From contig JACKFC010000051.1 in assembly GCA_020632665.1 (NCBI GenBank), positions 1-24,362 on the forward strand: a DNA stretch of 24,362 bases. Reading direction: 5' to 3'. The position numbers were made by a program, and so were the translations under genes. Positions 14,911 to 23,092 of the stretch are shown in pieces (the stretch's first letter is position 1; each line of letters begins with the position of its first letter). This DNA comes from Deltaproteobacteria bacterium. GTDB taxonomy: Bacteria; Myxococcota_A; UBA9042. The notes below the pieces were generated by a model. The model was not told where the DNA came from, did no database searches, and was given only the letters and a program-made list of their open reading frames with translations.

Positions 14911-17148
14911 ATGGACCTTCGAGAGTTGGCTGCACGCGAGCGGATCAAGAGCGATCGGCTCGAAGCCGCGGTGGCCGACCTCGCCGCCGTCGGTGAACAC
15001 GGCCCGGACCGCTTGGTCGACATCCTCCGCAGCTATTTGCCGACCGGCGATTTCGAGATGGTCCGGCGGGCTTGGCGCTTCGCCGCCGCCGCCCACCACG
15101 GCCAGCGGCGCAAGGGCGGCGGTCCCTATTTCGTCCATCCGATCGCGGTCGCCGAGTTGGTGCTGCGGCTGCGGCTGGACGAGGCGAGCGTCTGCGCCGG
15201 GTTGCTGCACGACGTGGTCGAGGATTGCGACGTCACGCTGGCCGAGATTCGTGAGCGCTTCTCCGACGATATCGCCCACATCGTCGACGGCGTGACCAAG
15301 CTCGACAAGATCCCCTTCGCCCGCAGCGAGGAGAAGCAGGCAGAGAACTTCCGCAAGATGCTCGTCGCGATGAGCAAGGATATTCGCGTCCTGCTGATCA
15401 AGCTCTGCGATCGCTTGCACAATATGTCGACGCTCGAGGCGATGTCGGCGCCGAAGCAGAAGCGCATCGCGGCCGAGACCATGGAGATCTACGCACCGTT
15501 GGCGAATCGCCTCGGTATCGGCTGGATGAAGACCGAGCTCGAAGATCTCTGCTTCCGCTACCTCGAACCCGACGACTACACCGCGCTGAAGCACGCCGTC
15601 GGCGAGCGCAAGGTGGAGCGTGAAGCCTATATCGCGAGCGTCGTCGACCTGCTGCGCAGCGAGCTTGCCGCCGCCGACCTCTCCGACGCCGCCGTCTCTG
15701 GCCGGCCGAAGCACCTGCACGGCATTTGGCGGAAGATGCAGCGCGCCGGCGTGCCCTACGAGCGCATCCACGACGCGCAGGCCTTCCGCGTGCTGACCGA
15801 CAATACCGAGCAATGCTACCGCGCACTCGGCGTCGTCCACAGCCGCTTCACCCCGATCCCTGGTCGCTTCAAAGACTATATCGCGCTGCCGAAGGCGAAC
15901 AACTACCAGAGTTTGCACACGACCGTCCTGGGCCCGGACAACAAGCCGATCGAGGTGCAGATCCGGACCCACGATATGCACCGGATCGCCGAGAACGGCG
16001 TCGCGGCGCATTGGCGCTACAAGGAGCGCGGCGCCGCGGTGCGGCCGCGCGACGAAGCGCGCTTCACCTGGCTCAAGCAGCTCCTCGAGCTGAGCAAGGA
16101 GGCGCCGGACTCCGACGAATTCCTCGAGAATATGCGGGTCGATCTCTTCGCCGACGAGGTCTACACCTTCACCCCGGCCGGCGACGTCAAAGTCTTCCCG
16201 CGCGGCGCCACCCCGGTCGACTTCGCCTACGCCGTGCACACCCGGGTCGGCGAGACCGCAGTCGGCGCCAAGGTCAACGGCCATATCGTCAGCCTCGACT
16301 CAGCGCTGCGCAACGGCGATATCGTCGACATCATGACCCGCAGCGACAGCCGGCCGAACAAGGGTTGGCTGAGCTTCGTTCGAACCAGCCGCGCCAAGAC
16401 CAAGATCCGCAACTTCGTCCGCGCTGCCGAGCGGGCGCAGGCACAGGAGCTCGGCGCCGATCGGCTCGAAAAGGCGCTGCGCCGGCACAAGATCTCGCTC
16501 ACCAGGGCCGAACGCCACGACAAGCTCGCCGCGACGCTCTCGCAGTTCCGCTGCCAGACCTGGGAAGAGCTGCTGATCGGCATCGGCTACGGCAAGATCG
16601 ACGCGCGCGGCGTCGTCGAGCACCTCTACCCAGAGACCAAGCCGGCGGAGAAGCCGAAAGAGGCGGACACCGTCGCGCCCAAGCGCAGCCGCAAGCGCAG
16701 CGAAGACGACGCCGCGATCGTCATCGACGGCATCGAGGATATCCTCGTCCGCTTCGCCCGCTGCTGCTCACCGGTGCCAGGCGACGACGTGGTCGGCTTC
16801 GTCACCCGCGGCCGCGGCATCACGGTGCACCAGCGACACTGTCCGCGTGCCCTGGATTCCGATCCGATGCGCCGGCTCGACATCGCCTGGAACCGCGATC
16901 GCGGCGGCCAGGCGCGGGTCACCGTTCGGGTTCACACCGGCAACGGTCCCGGCATGCTGGAGAAGATGTCGAGCCGATTTCGTGAGGCCGGCGTCAATAT
17001 CCGCAGCGTGCAGGCGAAGATGCACGGTCCGCTCAGCGCGGTCTCGACCTTCGAGGTCGAAGTCGCCAGCCGCGAGCAGCTCGACCGTGTGATCCTCGAC
17101 CTGAAACGACTCGATTTCGTCCACAAGGTCGACCGCATCGGCGGCTGA
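14911..17148 (+). CDS. rel: Bifunctional (p)ppGpp synthetase/hydrolase, Rel/SpoT family
   Basis: The 745-residue cytoplasmic enzyme makes and degrades the stringent-response alarmone. Domains in order: an HD hydrolase (about 45-200) with His62/63 and the metal-binding HDVVED at 100-105, both intact; a synthetase domain (about 240-360) with GRFKDYIALPKANNYQSLHT from 318 and EVQIRT from 348; a TGS domain (about 415-475, EVYTFTPAGDVKVFPRGATP); a helical region; a conserved-cysteine segment with RFARCCSPVPGD; and a C-terminal ACT domain (about 670-745). Both active sites look functional. ATG at 14911 has GAGGAG nine bases upstream; GTG at 14875 would add 12 residues and is less likely. Its stop lies 11 bp from the convergent lipoprotein gene. 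Confidence 0.97.
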   Translation: MDLRELAARERIKSDRLEAAVADLAAVGEHGPDRLVDILRSYLPTGDFEMVRRAWRFAAAAHHGQRRKGGGPYFVHPIAVAELVLRLRLDEASVCAGLLHDVVEDCDVTLAEIRERFSDDIAHIVDGVTKLDKIPFARSEEKQAENFRKMLVAMSKDIRVLLIKLCDRLHNMSTLEAMSAPKQKRIAAETMEIYAPLANRLGIGWMKTELEDLCFRYLEPDDYTALKHAVGERKVEREAYIASVVDLLRSELAAADLSDAAVSGRPKHLHGIWRKMQRAGVPYERIHDAQAFRVLTDNTEQCYRALGVVHSRFTPIPGRFKDYIALPKANNYQSLHTTVLGPDNKPIEVQIRTHDMHRIAENGVAAHWRYKERGAAVRPRDEARFTWLKQLLELSKEAPDSDEFLENMRVDLFADEVYTFTPAGDVKVFPRGATPVDFAYAVHTRVGETAVGAKVNGHIVSLDSALRNGDIVDIMTRSDSRPNKGWLSFVRTSRAKTKIRNFVRAAERAQAQELGADRLEKALRRHKISLTRAERHDKLAATLSQFRCQTWEELLIGIGYGKIDARGVVEHLYPETKPAEKPKEADTVAPKRSRKRSEDDAAIVIDGIEDILVRFARCCSPVPGDDVVGFVTRGRGITVHQRHCPRALDSDPMRRLDIAWNRDRGGQARVTVRVHTGNGPGMLEKMSSRFREAGVNIRSVQAKMHGPLSAVSTFEVEVASREQLDRVILDLKRLDFVHKVDRIGG

Positions 17149-17159
17149 TTCGGCGCGCC

Positions 17160-18314
17160 TCAGCGCGTCATGTCGGGGACGTGCGGGCGCTCCACGATCT
17201 TCCACGGCTGCAGTCGCGCGGCGAGCTCGGCGCCGAACGCGCGGGCGATCGCGTCCTTGCGCCAGGTGACGCTCGCGGCGCGGCCCAAGCGTTCGAGGAA
17301 GGCGTCGCGCTCGGCGTTGGCCAGCGCGGCGCAGGCCTCGGCGCGCAGCACACGCTGGATCTCGGCGTCCTCTTTGCGTTGGTCGCGCGCCGGTCGATGG
17401 CCGGCCCACATCACCACCGACGCGCCCACTCCGGTCTCGATCGGGCCGACGATGGCGCCGAGCGCGTTCAGCGGCCGGACAGCTGCCTCGAGGGCAGGAT
17501 CGGCCCGGCGAAAGGCCGAGGCGGGGAAGCGGCCGTCTTCGCTGTCGAAGAAGCGGTAGCGCCGCAGCGAGACCCCATCGCTCGCCGCGACGGCCGCCTC
17601 GAACGCCGGGATTCTGCCCCTTTGGCAGGGCGAGTCGTCGATCGGGACGGCGTCTCCTGGCGTCACCGCGACCGGCGGCTGCAGCGCCGGCAAGCTGGTG
17701 TCGAGCTGCGCCCGTAGCGCCCGCAGCTTCGGCAGCCCGGCCGCCAAGCACGGCGTCCGGCGCTCCGGCGGGCACGGCTCGCCCGAGCTGCAGCAGGGCA
17801 CGTAGGCCTCCCACACCGACCAGCTGCGCGGGTGACGGAAGCGTCGCAGGTCGGAGAGGTAGCGCAGGCGGATCGTCTCGGCCGAGACGCGGCTGCAGTC
17901 GACGCCGGCGAACGCGCCGTGCAGCAGGCGGTCGACCGCGGCGGTCCTGGCCTCACCGGGCTTCGGCCGTAGATCGAGCACGGCGAGCTCACGCAGCGCC
18001 AAGTGGTCGAGCACGGCAGCGCCGATCGCGGCGAGGACGGCGTCGGCCCCGGCCTGCACCGTACCCGGCGCGAGGCGGGCCCGGACGTGCGAGACGCGCA
18101 CGTGGCCGAGATCGACCTCGGCGATGATCGGGTCGGGATCGGCTGCGACGGGTTGCGCAATCGGTGTGTCGGCGGGTTTGGCGCCGGCGGGCGCGGCCTG
18201 TTCAGCAGCTGGCGCAGGGCTCCGGCGACAGCCGGCGAGCAGCGCGATCGCGGCGAGCAGGGCGACGACCGCTGCGTTCGGGATCGCGCCGCGATGACGC
18301 GTGGCCGTGCTCAA
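17160..18314 (-). CDS. Divergent parvulin (SurA/PpiC)-like lipoprotein
   Basis: The 384-residue product has a type II signal peptide with lipobox LAGC and Cys29, then a Pro/Ala linker. Residues about 62-175 resemble the SurA-type N-terminal chaperone module (IIAEVDLGHVRVSHVRARL; later ETIRLRYLSDLRRFRHPRSW). Near the C terminus, LGAIVGPIETGVGASVVMWAG resembles the parvulin segment GxVGPVxTxxGWHVI, followed by the usual amphipathic helix. Key parvulin residues are not convincingly preserved, so isomerase activity is doubtful and a chaperone role is inferred. A cluster of cysteines (CCSSGEPC) is unusual. It starts with TTG at 18314, overlapping the argF stop (TTGA); no ATG or GTG lies before the signal peptide. 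Confidence 0.65.
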   Translation of the reverse strand: MSTATRHRGAIPNAAVVALLAAIALLAGCRRSPAPAAEQAAPAGAKPADTPIAQPVAADPDPIIAEVDLGHVRVSHVRARLAPGTVQAGADAVLAAIGAAVLDHLALRELAVLDLRPKPGEARTAAVDRLLHGAFAGVDCSRVSAETIRLRYLSDLRRFRHPRSWSVWEAYVPCCSSGEPCPPERRTPCLAAGLPKLRALRAQLDTSLPALQPPVAVTPGDAVPIDDSPCQRGRIPAFEAAVAASDGVSLRRYRFFDSEDGRFPASAFRRADPALEAAVRPLNALGAIVGPIETGVGASVVMWAGHRPARDQRKEDAEIQRVLRAEACAALANAERDAFLERLGRAASVTWRKDAIARAFGAELAARLQPWKIVERPHVPDMTR

Positions 18315-19258
18315 CCCTCGCCCATCAGCCGCACCATGATCGCCTTTTGCGCGTGCAGCCGATTCTCCGCTTCGTCGAAGATCACCGAGCGCGGCCCGTC
18401 ACAGACCTCGGCGCTCACTTCCTCGCCGCGGTGGGCAGGCAGGCAGTGCATGAAGAGCGCGTCGGGGCCGGCCCGGCTCATCATCGCCTCGTCGACGGTG
18501 AAGCCGGCGAAATCGCGCAGCCGCTGGGCAGCCTCTTCCTCTTGGCCCATCGAGGCCCAGACGTCGGTCACCACGACGTCGGCGCCGCGGACGCCCTCGA
18601 TCGGGTCGGCGCTGCAGCGGAGGATGGCGCCTGTCTGGGCAGCGCGGGCCTCGGCCTTCTGCCAGACGCCGAGATCGGGCCAATAGCCGCGGGGCGCCAC
18701 GATCGTGACGTTCATCCCCAGCACCGCGCCGGTATTGACCAGCGAATGCGCCATATTGTTGCCGTCGCCGACGTAGCAGATCGTCTTGCCGCGCAGGCAG
18801 CCGACGTCGAACGTTCCGGGCAGCGACCACTTCTCGACCAGGGTCATCGCGTCGGCCATGGTCTGGCAGGGGTGCAGCCGGTCCGAGAGCCCGTTGATGA
18901 TCGGGATCGTGGCGTGGCGCGCCAACTCTTCCAGGACGTCGTGGCCGAAGACCCGCGCCATCACACCGTCGCAATAGCGGGAGAGGACGCGGGCGGTGTC
19001 GGCGATCGACTCGCCGCGGCCGATCTGGATGTCTTGCGAGGAGAGAAAGAGCGCGTGGCCGCCGAGTTGGAACATCCCGACTTCGAACGAGACCCGCGTC
19101 CGCGTGCTGCGCTTCTGGAAGATCATCCCGAGCGTTTTGCGCGGCAGGGCGTCGTGGAAGTCCGCCGGACGGGTCTTGATCTGCCAGCCGAGCTCGAGCA
19201 GGCCGCGGATCTCGTCCGTGGACCAATCGGCGATATCGAGGAAGTGCCGCAGCGCCAT
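18311..19258 (-). CDS. argF: Ornithine carbamoyltransferase
   Basis: The 315-residue enzyme condenses ornithine with carbamoyl phosphate to citrulline in arginine synthesis. The carbamoyl-phosphate site is plain: KRSTRTRVSFE with STRTR at 51-55, and HPCQ near 128. The ornithine side is marked by the SMG loop in DVWASMGQEEE and by the catalytic HCLPAHRG near 267. Length is normal. ATG at 19258 has GAGGG four bases upstream. No other arginine gene is adjacent, so it is a stand-alone pathway gene between a bactofilin and a lipoprotein; its stop overlaps the lipoprotein's TTG start. Confidence 0.97.
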   Translation of the reverse strand: MALRHFLDIADWSTDEIRGLLELGWQIKTRPADFHDALPRKTLGMIFQKRSTRTRVSFEVGMFQLGGHALFLSSQDIQIGRGESIADTARVLSRYCDGVMARVFGHDVLEELARHATIPIINGLSDRLHPCQTMADAMTLVEKWSLPGTFDVGCLRGKTICYVGDGNNMAHSLVNTGAVLGMNVTIVAPRGYWPDLGVWQKAEARAAQTGAILRCSADPIEGVRGADVVVTDVWASMGQEEEAAQRLRDFAGFTVDEAMMSRAGPDALFMHCLPAHRGEEVSAEVCDGPRSVIFDEAENRLHAQKAIMVRLMGEG

Positions 19259-19270
19259 GAAACCCTCACA

Positions 19271-19293
19271 GGCCGCGCCTTGGCGGCGCGACC
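19271..19293 (-). promoter_or_regulatory. 9-bp hairpin just upstream of the argF ribosome site
   Basis: In minus-strand RNA, GGUCGCGCC (19293-19285) pairs with GGCGCGGCC (19279-19271), all nine pairs formed including one G-U, around a five-base loop. It lies between the bactofilin stop and argF, ending about four bases before the GAGGG site. There is no U-run, so it may separate expression of the two genes by stalling or RNA processing rather than by intrinsic termination. Confidence 0.4.
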
Positions 19294-19322
19294 GCCGTTG
19301 AGCCGGAAAACGAGACGAGGGC

Positions 19323-19802
19323 TCAGAAGCTGTGCTTCAGCTCCGACTGCCGCGTCGCGCCTTCGTTGGCGTAGAGGCCGCTGATCGCGCGGGTCGCAGC
19401 GCCGTCGTCGGCCGCGACGCGCGGGGCCGGCGCCGGCGGGGCCTCGCGACGCGGCTGCGCCGGGGCGGCGGTGCGCTGCGGCTGGCTCGCCATCTGGCAA
19501 GCGCCCTCGAAGAAGACGCCCTTGTCGATGTGCAGGGCCGGGCTCGTGATATTGCCGCGCAGGCTGGCCGGCGCGTAGAGCTCGACGCCCTCGGTGGCGT
19601 AGATATTGCCGGTGACGTCGCCGTAGACCTCGACGCTCGCGACCCGGATCTCGGCCTGAATCTCGGCACCCTCGCCGACGATCAGCTTGCCTTCGCTCAT
19701 CACCTCGCCGGTGAAGCGGCCGTCGATGCGGACCGTGCCCTCGAAGGTGAGCTTGCCCTCGAACTCGCTGCCTTTGCCGAGCAGAGCATTGATATCAGCC
19801 AT
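19323..19802 (-). CDS. Bactofilin
   Basis: The 159-residue cytoskeletal protein should polymerise without nucleotide into filaments at the membrane. The central region (about 12-105) is the bactofilin (DUF583) right-handed beta-helix, with regularly spaced Gly and hydrophobic residues: FEGKLTFEGTVRIDGRFTG, KLIVGEGAEIQAEIRVASVE, GDVTGNIYATEGVELY, and LRGNITSPALHIDKG. The tail is Pro/Ala/Arg-rich and disordered, ending LKHSF. The N terminus MADINALLG could be the short membrane- or partner-binding motif seen in the family. Myxobacteria carry several bactofilins (BacM, BacN, BacO, BacP) for cell shape and chromosome placement; I cannot say which this matches. ATG at 19802 has GGGAGAG upstream. 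Confidence 0.93.
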   Translation of the reverse strand: MADINALLGKGSEFEGKLTFEGTVRIDGRFTGEVMSEGKLIVGEGAEIQAEIRVASVEVYGDVTGNIYATEGVELYAPASLRGNITSPALHIDKGVFFEGACQMASQPQRTAAPAQPRREAPPAPAPRVAADDGAATRAISGLYANEGATRQSELKHSF

Positions 19803-19916
19803 GTTTCGTCTCTCCCGCCGTTCCCCTTCCGGGTCGGCGTCTGGTGTCGGGCGCGGATGGTAGCGATGGCAAGGGGGGAAGTCACGGCCAAGTTCGGCGG
19901 GCGGCGCCTTTGCGCA

Positions 19917-20621
19917 TCAGACGCCCAGCCGCAGCCGCCAGACGTTCTTCACCGCTTCGAGGACGATGGCGCCGTGCATCTTCGAGTCGCCGCGGACGCG
20001 ATCGGGGAAGACGATCGGGACCTCTTCGACCCGGAAGCCGGCCTGCACCGCGCGCCAGGTCAGCTCGATCTGGAAGACGTAGCCGCCGCCCTGGATCTCG
20101 TCGAGCGGCAGGCGCTCGAGGACCTCGCGGCGGAAGCACTTGAAGCCGCCGGTGAGGTCTCGGAAGGGCAGGCCGAGGATCATCCGGGCGTAAGTATTGC
20201 CGCCGCGCGAGAGCATGCGGCGATGCCACGCCCAGCCCTCGGTGCCGCCGCCCGAGATATAGCGCGAGCCCAGGACGAGGTCGGCCCGCTCGGCGCTGGC
20301 GAGGAAATCGTGCAGGTATTTCGGCTGGTGCGAGAAATCGCAGTCCATCTCGAAGACCAGGCCGTAGTCGCGCTCGAGCGCCCAGCGGAAGCCGGCGATA
20401 TACGCGCGGCCGAGGCCCTCTTTCGCGGTGCGGTGCAGCACGTGCACGCGCGAATCCCGCTCGGCGATCGCGTCGGCGATCGCGCCCGTTCCGTCCGGGC
20501 TGCCGTCGTCGATGACGAGGATCTCCAGGGTCGGAACCTCGGCGAAGATCGCTTCCACCATCAACGGCAGGTTCTCCGCCTCGTTGTAGGTCGGCAGGCA
20601 GATCAGCGCTCTTGGATGCAT
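19917..20621 (-). CDS. Polyprenyl-phosphate mannose synthase (DPM1-like GT2)
   Basis: The 234-residue GT-A enzyme transfers a sugar, usually mannose from GDP-mannose, onto a polyprenyl phosphate at the cytoplasmic face of the membrane. Motifs: opening PTYNEAENLP, DDGSPDGT at 38-45, the DxD-type metal site EMDCDFSHQP near 90, SRYISGG, and the DPM1-like LTGGFKCFRREVLE plus GYVFQIELTW. It has no C-terminal membrane segment, like eukaryotic DPM1 and unlike the longer bacterial fusions. It starts 1 bp after the acyl-CoA synthetase stop and so is in the same transcript. Its product could feed GT-C transferases such as the large one at the left edge, which is inference. Confidence 0.92.
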   Translation of the reverse strand: MHPRALICLPTYNEAENLPLMVEAIFAEVPTLEILVIDDGSPDGTGAIADAIAERDSRVHVLHRTAKEGLGRAYIAGFRWALERDYGLVFEMDCDFSHQPKYLHDFLASAERADLVLGSRYISGGGTEGWAWHRRMLSRGGNTYARMILGLPFRDLTGGFKCFRREVLERLPLDEIQGGGYVFQIELTWRAVQAGFRVEEVPIVFPDRVRGDSKMHGAIVLEAVKNVWRLRLGV

Positions 20622-20622
20622 C

Positions 20623-22494
20623 CTAGAAACCCTCTTCGTAGAACGAGCCGAGCAAACGGCCGTATTTGCGGATCAGCGCCTGCCGCCGCAGCTTCAAGGT
20701 CGGGGTGAGGTCGCCGTCCTCGACGCTGAGTTGCCGATCGAGGATCGCGAATTTCTTCACCGTCTCGTAGCTGGCGAGGCTTCGGTTGCGTTCCTCGATC
20801 ACCCGCTCGATCAGGCGGTAGATCGCCGGGTGCTGACTGATCTCGGCGAAGCTCGTGTAGGCGATGTCGCGCTCGGCACAGAATCGCTTGATCGCGGACT
20901 CGTCGAGGATCAGCAGCGCCGTCAGGTAGGGCTTGCCGTCGCCGTAGACCAGGGCGGAGTCGACGAAGTCGCTCGCTTCGAGGTGGCTCTCGACGTTCTG
21001 CGGCGCGACGGCCTTGCCACTGGCGGTGAGCAGGATGTCCTTCTTCCGATCGGTGATGCGCAGGTAGCCGTGGCTGTCGAGCTCGCCGATATCGCCGCTG
21101 TGCAGCCAGCCGTCGTCATCGAGCGCGTCGCGGGTGGCCTGCTCGGCGCCGTGGTAGCCACTCATCAGGTTCGGCCCGCGGACAAGCACCTCGCCGTCCT
21201 CGGCGATCCGTAGCTCGACCCCGCGCAGCGGCTTGCCGACGGTGCCCAGGCGGGCCTCGCCGGGGCGGTTCAGCGTCGCACAGGCGCACGTCTCGGTCAG
21301 GCCGTAGCCCTCGAGCAGCTCGAAGCCGACGGCGTGATACCACTCCGCCAGATCGCGCGAGAGCGGCGCGCCGCCGGAGATCAGCATCCGCACCCGGCCG
21401 CCGACGGCGTCGTGCAGCCGGCGGTGTACCAAGCGATCTGCGACCAGGCCGCGCAGCCCGAGCAAGCCCTGCGTCTGGCCACCCTGCAGCCGCACCTGGC
21501 TCGACTCGATGCCGACGCCGACTGCCCAATCCAGCAGCCGCCGACGCACCTTGCCGAAGCCGTGGATCGAGCGCTCCAGGTCGTGCGCCAGCGCCTCGAG
21601 CTGCCGCGGAACGGCCGGGACGATGCTCGGCTGCAGCCGCTGCAATTCCCCCGCGCCGAAGAGTCCGCGCTGCGGCATCGCCAATTCGATGCCGCGGCCG
21701 ACGGCGACCCAGGCGACGATCCGCGCGAAGGCGTAGGCCAGGGGCAGCCCGAGCAGGATGCAGTCGTCCGCGCGCAGTCCGAGCGCTTCGTCGAGCGCCG
21801 CGACCTGGTGCAGCAGCGCTTTGTGCGAGAGCAGGGTGCCTTTGGGCCGGCCGGTGGTGCCTGCGGTGTAGACCAACGTGGCGATCGCGTCGGACGGCAA
21901 GGTGGCGCGCCGGCGCTCGAGCTCGGCATCGGCGACGGTGCGACCCTGCTCGGCGAGCGCGGCGGGAGAGAGCACGCGGCCGCCCTCCGGGTCGACCACC
22001 TCGGCCAGAAGCAGGCGCCGCCGCCCTTTGCGGTCCGGGCGCTCGCGCTGTTGCTCGGCCTCGAAGACGATCACCTTCTCCAGGCAAGCCGCGCCATCCT
22101 CGCCGCCGCCGCGCTCGGCACAGCCAGCGAGCAGTCGCTCGAGCTCGAAAGGGCCCGCGGCGAAGGCGATCTTCACTCCGGAATCGTCGAGCATGAAGGC
22201 GATATCGGAGCGCGTGGCGAACGTATCGATCGGCACCGAGACCGCGCCGGCGAGCAGCACGGCGGCGTCCGCGACCAGCCATTCCATCCGCGTCTCGGCG
22301 ATGATCGCGACCCGGTCGCCCGGCGCGACGCCCATCGCCACCAATCCACATGCCCAGCTCCGCGCGATCCGGCGCAAGCCGGCGACCGTCTCGCGGGTCT
22401 CGACACCACCACGGAGGGTCCGCAGAGCCGTCGCTGCGGGCCGCCGCGTCGCGGCGGTTTCGAGCAGATCGGCGAGGGTGGCGTGCGGCTCCAT
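20623..22494 (-). CDS. Long-chain acyl-CoA synthetase (AMP-forming)
   Basis: The 623-residue enzyme activates fatty acids to acyl-CoA through an acyl-adenylate. The ATP-binding loop VYTAGTTGRPKGTLLSHK begins near residue 208, with Ala in place of the usual Ser (YTSGTTG). Further motifs are GYGLTETCA, the hinge GDIGELDSHGYLRITDRKKD, and a C-terminal domain with the catalytic Lys in TASGKAVAPQNVE. Size and the final RNRSLASYETVKKFAIL region match long-chain (FadD15-like) rather than acetate enzymes. ATG at 22494 follows GGAG by about five bases; an upstream extension of 89 residues in the same frame would cross the divergent promoter and is rejected. It is first in an operon with the mannose synthase. 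Confidence 0.94.
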   Translation of the reverse strand: MEPHATLADLLETAATRRPAATALRTLRGGVETRETVAGLRRIARSWACGLVAMGVAPGDRVAIIAETRMEWLVADAAVLLAGAVSVPIDTFATRSDIAFMLDDSGVKIAFAAGPFELERLLAGCAERGGGEDGAACLEKVIVFEAEQQRERPDRKGRRRLLLAEVVDPEGGRVLSPAALAEQGRTVADAELERRRATLPSDAIATLVYTAGTTGRPKGTLLSHKALLHQVAALDEALGLRADDCILLGLPLAYAFARIVAWVAVGRGIELAMPQRGLFGAGELQRLQPSIVPAVPRQLEALAHDLERSIHGFGKVRRRLLDWAVGVGIESSQVRLQGGQTQGLLGLRGLVADRLVHRRLHDAVGGRVRMLISGGAPLSRDLAEWYHAVGFELLEGYGLTETCACATLNRPGEARLGTVGKPLRGVELRIAEDGEVLVRGPNLMSGYHGAEQATRDALDDDGWLHSGDIGELDSHGYLRITDRKKDILLTASGKAVAPQNVESHLEASDFVDSALVYGDGKPYLTALLILDESAIKRFCAERDIAYTSFAEISQHPAIYRLIERVIEERNRSLASYETVKKFAILDRQLSVEDGDLTPTLKLRRQALIRKYGRLLGSFYEEGF

Positions 22495-22554
22495 CGGACT
22501 CCAAACATCGCCGGGCGTACGCACCGGCGGGGCCGAGAGTGTGCCGCCGGTGTT

Positions 22555-22571
22555 GCGCTTGAAGCAAGCGC
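22555..22571. promoter_or_regulatory. Perfect 7-bp palindrome overlapping a -35 element (operator candidate)
   Basis: GCGCTTG (22555-22561), AAG, CAAGCGC (22565-22571). It covers the -35 hexamer of the plus-strand promoter and lies 60 to 77 bases upstream of the divergent acyl-CoA synthetase gene, a typical position for a dimeric repressor. Confidence 0.45.
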
Positions 22572-22587
22572 TCGCGCGACGTATGAT
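22559..22587 (+). promoter_or_regulatory. Sigma70-type promoter for the small lipoprotein gene
   Basis: TTGAAG (22559-22564), a 17-base spacer, and TATGAT (22582-22587) give a near-consensus promoter. The expected start near 22594 leaves a leader of about 25 bases with a TTCG-loop hairpin (22592-22605) and the AAGGAG ribosome site. This is the best promoter in the window. Confidence 0.7.
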
Positions 22588-22618
22588 CCCCCGGCTTTCG
22601 AGCCGAAGGAGCCATCGA

Positions 22619-23008
22619 ATGTCCGCAAAGCCGCAACCCTGGATCCCGCTCGCCACGCTCTTGCTGGCGGTGTCGTTCAGCGCGACCGGTTGTGGCGGTG
22701 GCTCGCAGCAGGTCGACGTCCTCGCCGGCGTGCAAGAGGACGATCGCGACGCGATCCGCAATCTGGCCAGCGATCAGATGCAGATCGGCTACCGCATCGA
22801 GTCGATGGCCTCACGACCCGACGCGCTCGACCTCTGCTTCGAATTCTGCCGTCACGTCGAGATGAGCGTGCAGATGTCCGACGATATCTGCGGCTACGCT
22901 TCGAAGTACCCGCGGGTCCTGCACTTGCAGTCGAAGTGCCGCTCCAGCCGCAACCGCGCCGAAAAGCATGCCGGGTCAACGCCTCGGCAATGCATGTGCG
23001 CCAGCTAG
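22619..23008 (+). CDS. Small cysteine-rich lipoprotein, function unknown
   Basis: The 129-residue protein has a type II signal peptide with lipobox SATGC (Cys25) and a Gly-rich +2 region. The mature part is mostly helical with cysteines spaced in the pattern LCFEFC, ICGY, KCRS and then QCMC near the end. I associate such small helical four-or-more-Cys lipoproteins with Myxococcota, but cannot name a family. ATG at 22619 has AAGGAG seven bases upstream and the promoter above, so expression is likely. It is divergent from the acyl-CoA synthetase gene and precedes typA by 84 bp. The last cysteine-containing residues (RQCMCAS) are unusual for a C terminus. Confidence 0.8.
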   Translation: MSAKPQPWIPLATLLLAVSFSATGCGGGSQQVDVLAGVQEDDRDAIRNLASDQMQIGYRIESMASRPDALDLCFEFCRHVEMSVQMSDDICGYASKYPRVLHLQSKCRSSRNRAEKHAGSTPRQCMCAS

Positions 23009-23092
23009 TCGGCTCTCCCGCCGTCCTTTCTCCCCGCCCAAGCACCCATTGATGACCGCAGCGCCGGGTCGCTGCGCGCCTACGGATCCCAC

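Noticed and set aside
14860..16284. 474-codon minus-strand frame opposite rel
   Set aside because: Mirror of the highly conserved rel codons; Asp/His/Val-rich antisense composition typical of GC-rich shadows.
17149..17159. Terminator between rel and the convergent lipoprotein gene
   Set aside because: Only 11 bases separate the stops; they contain the short palindrome GGCGCGCC but no stem with a U-run.
22495..22761. 89-residue N-terminal extension of the acyl-CoA synthetase
   Set aside because: It would run through the divergent promoter and lipoprotein gene, and the ATG at 22494 has its own ribosome site and gives normal length.
21334..23052. 572-codon plus-strand frame opposite the acyl-CoA synthetase
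   Set aside because: Antisense shadow that also crosses the divergent promoter and the lipoprotein gene in the wrong frame.
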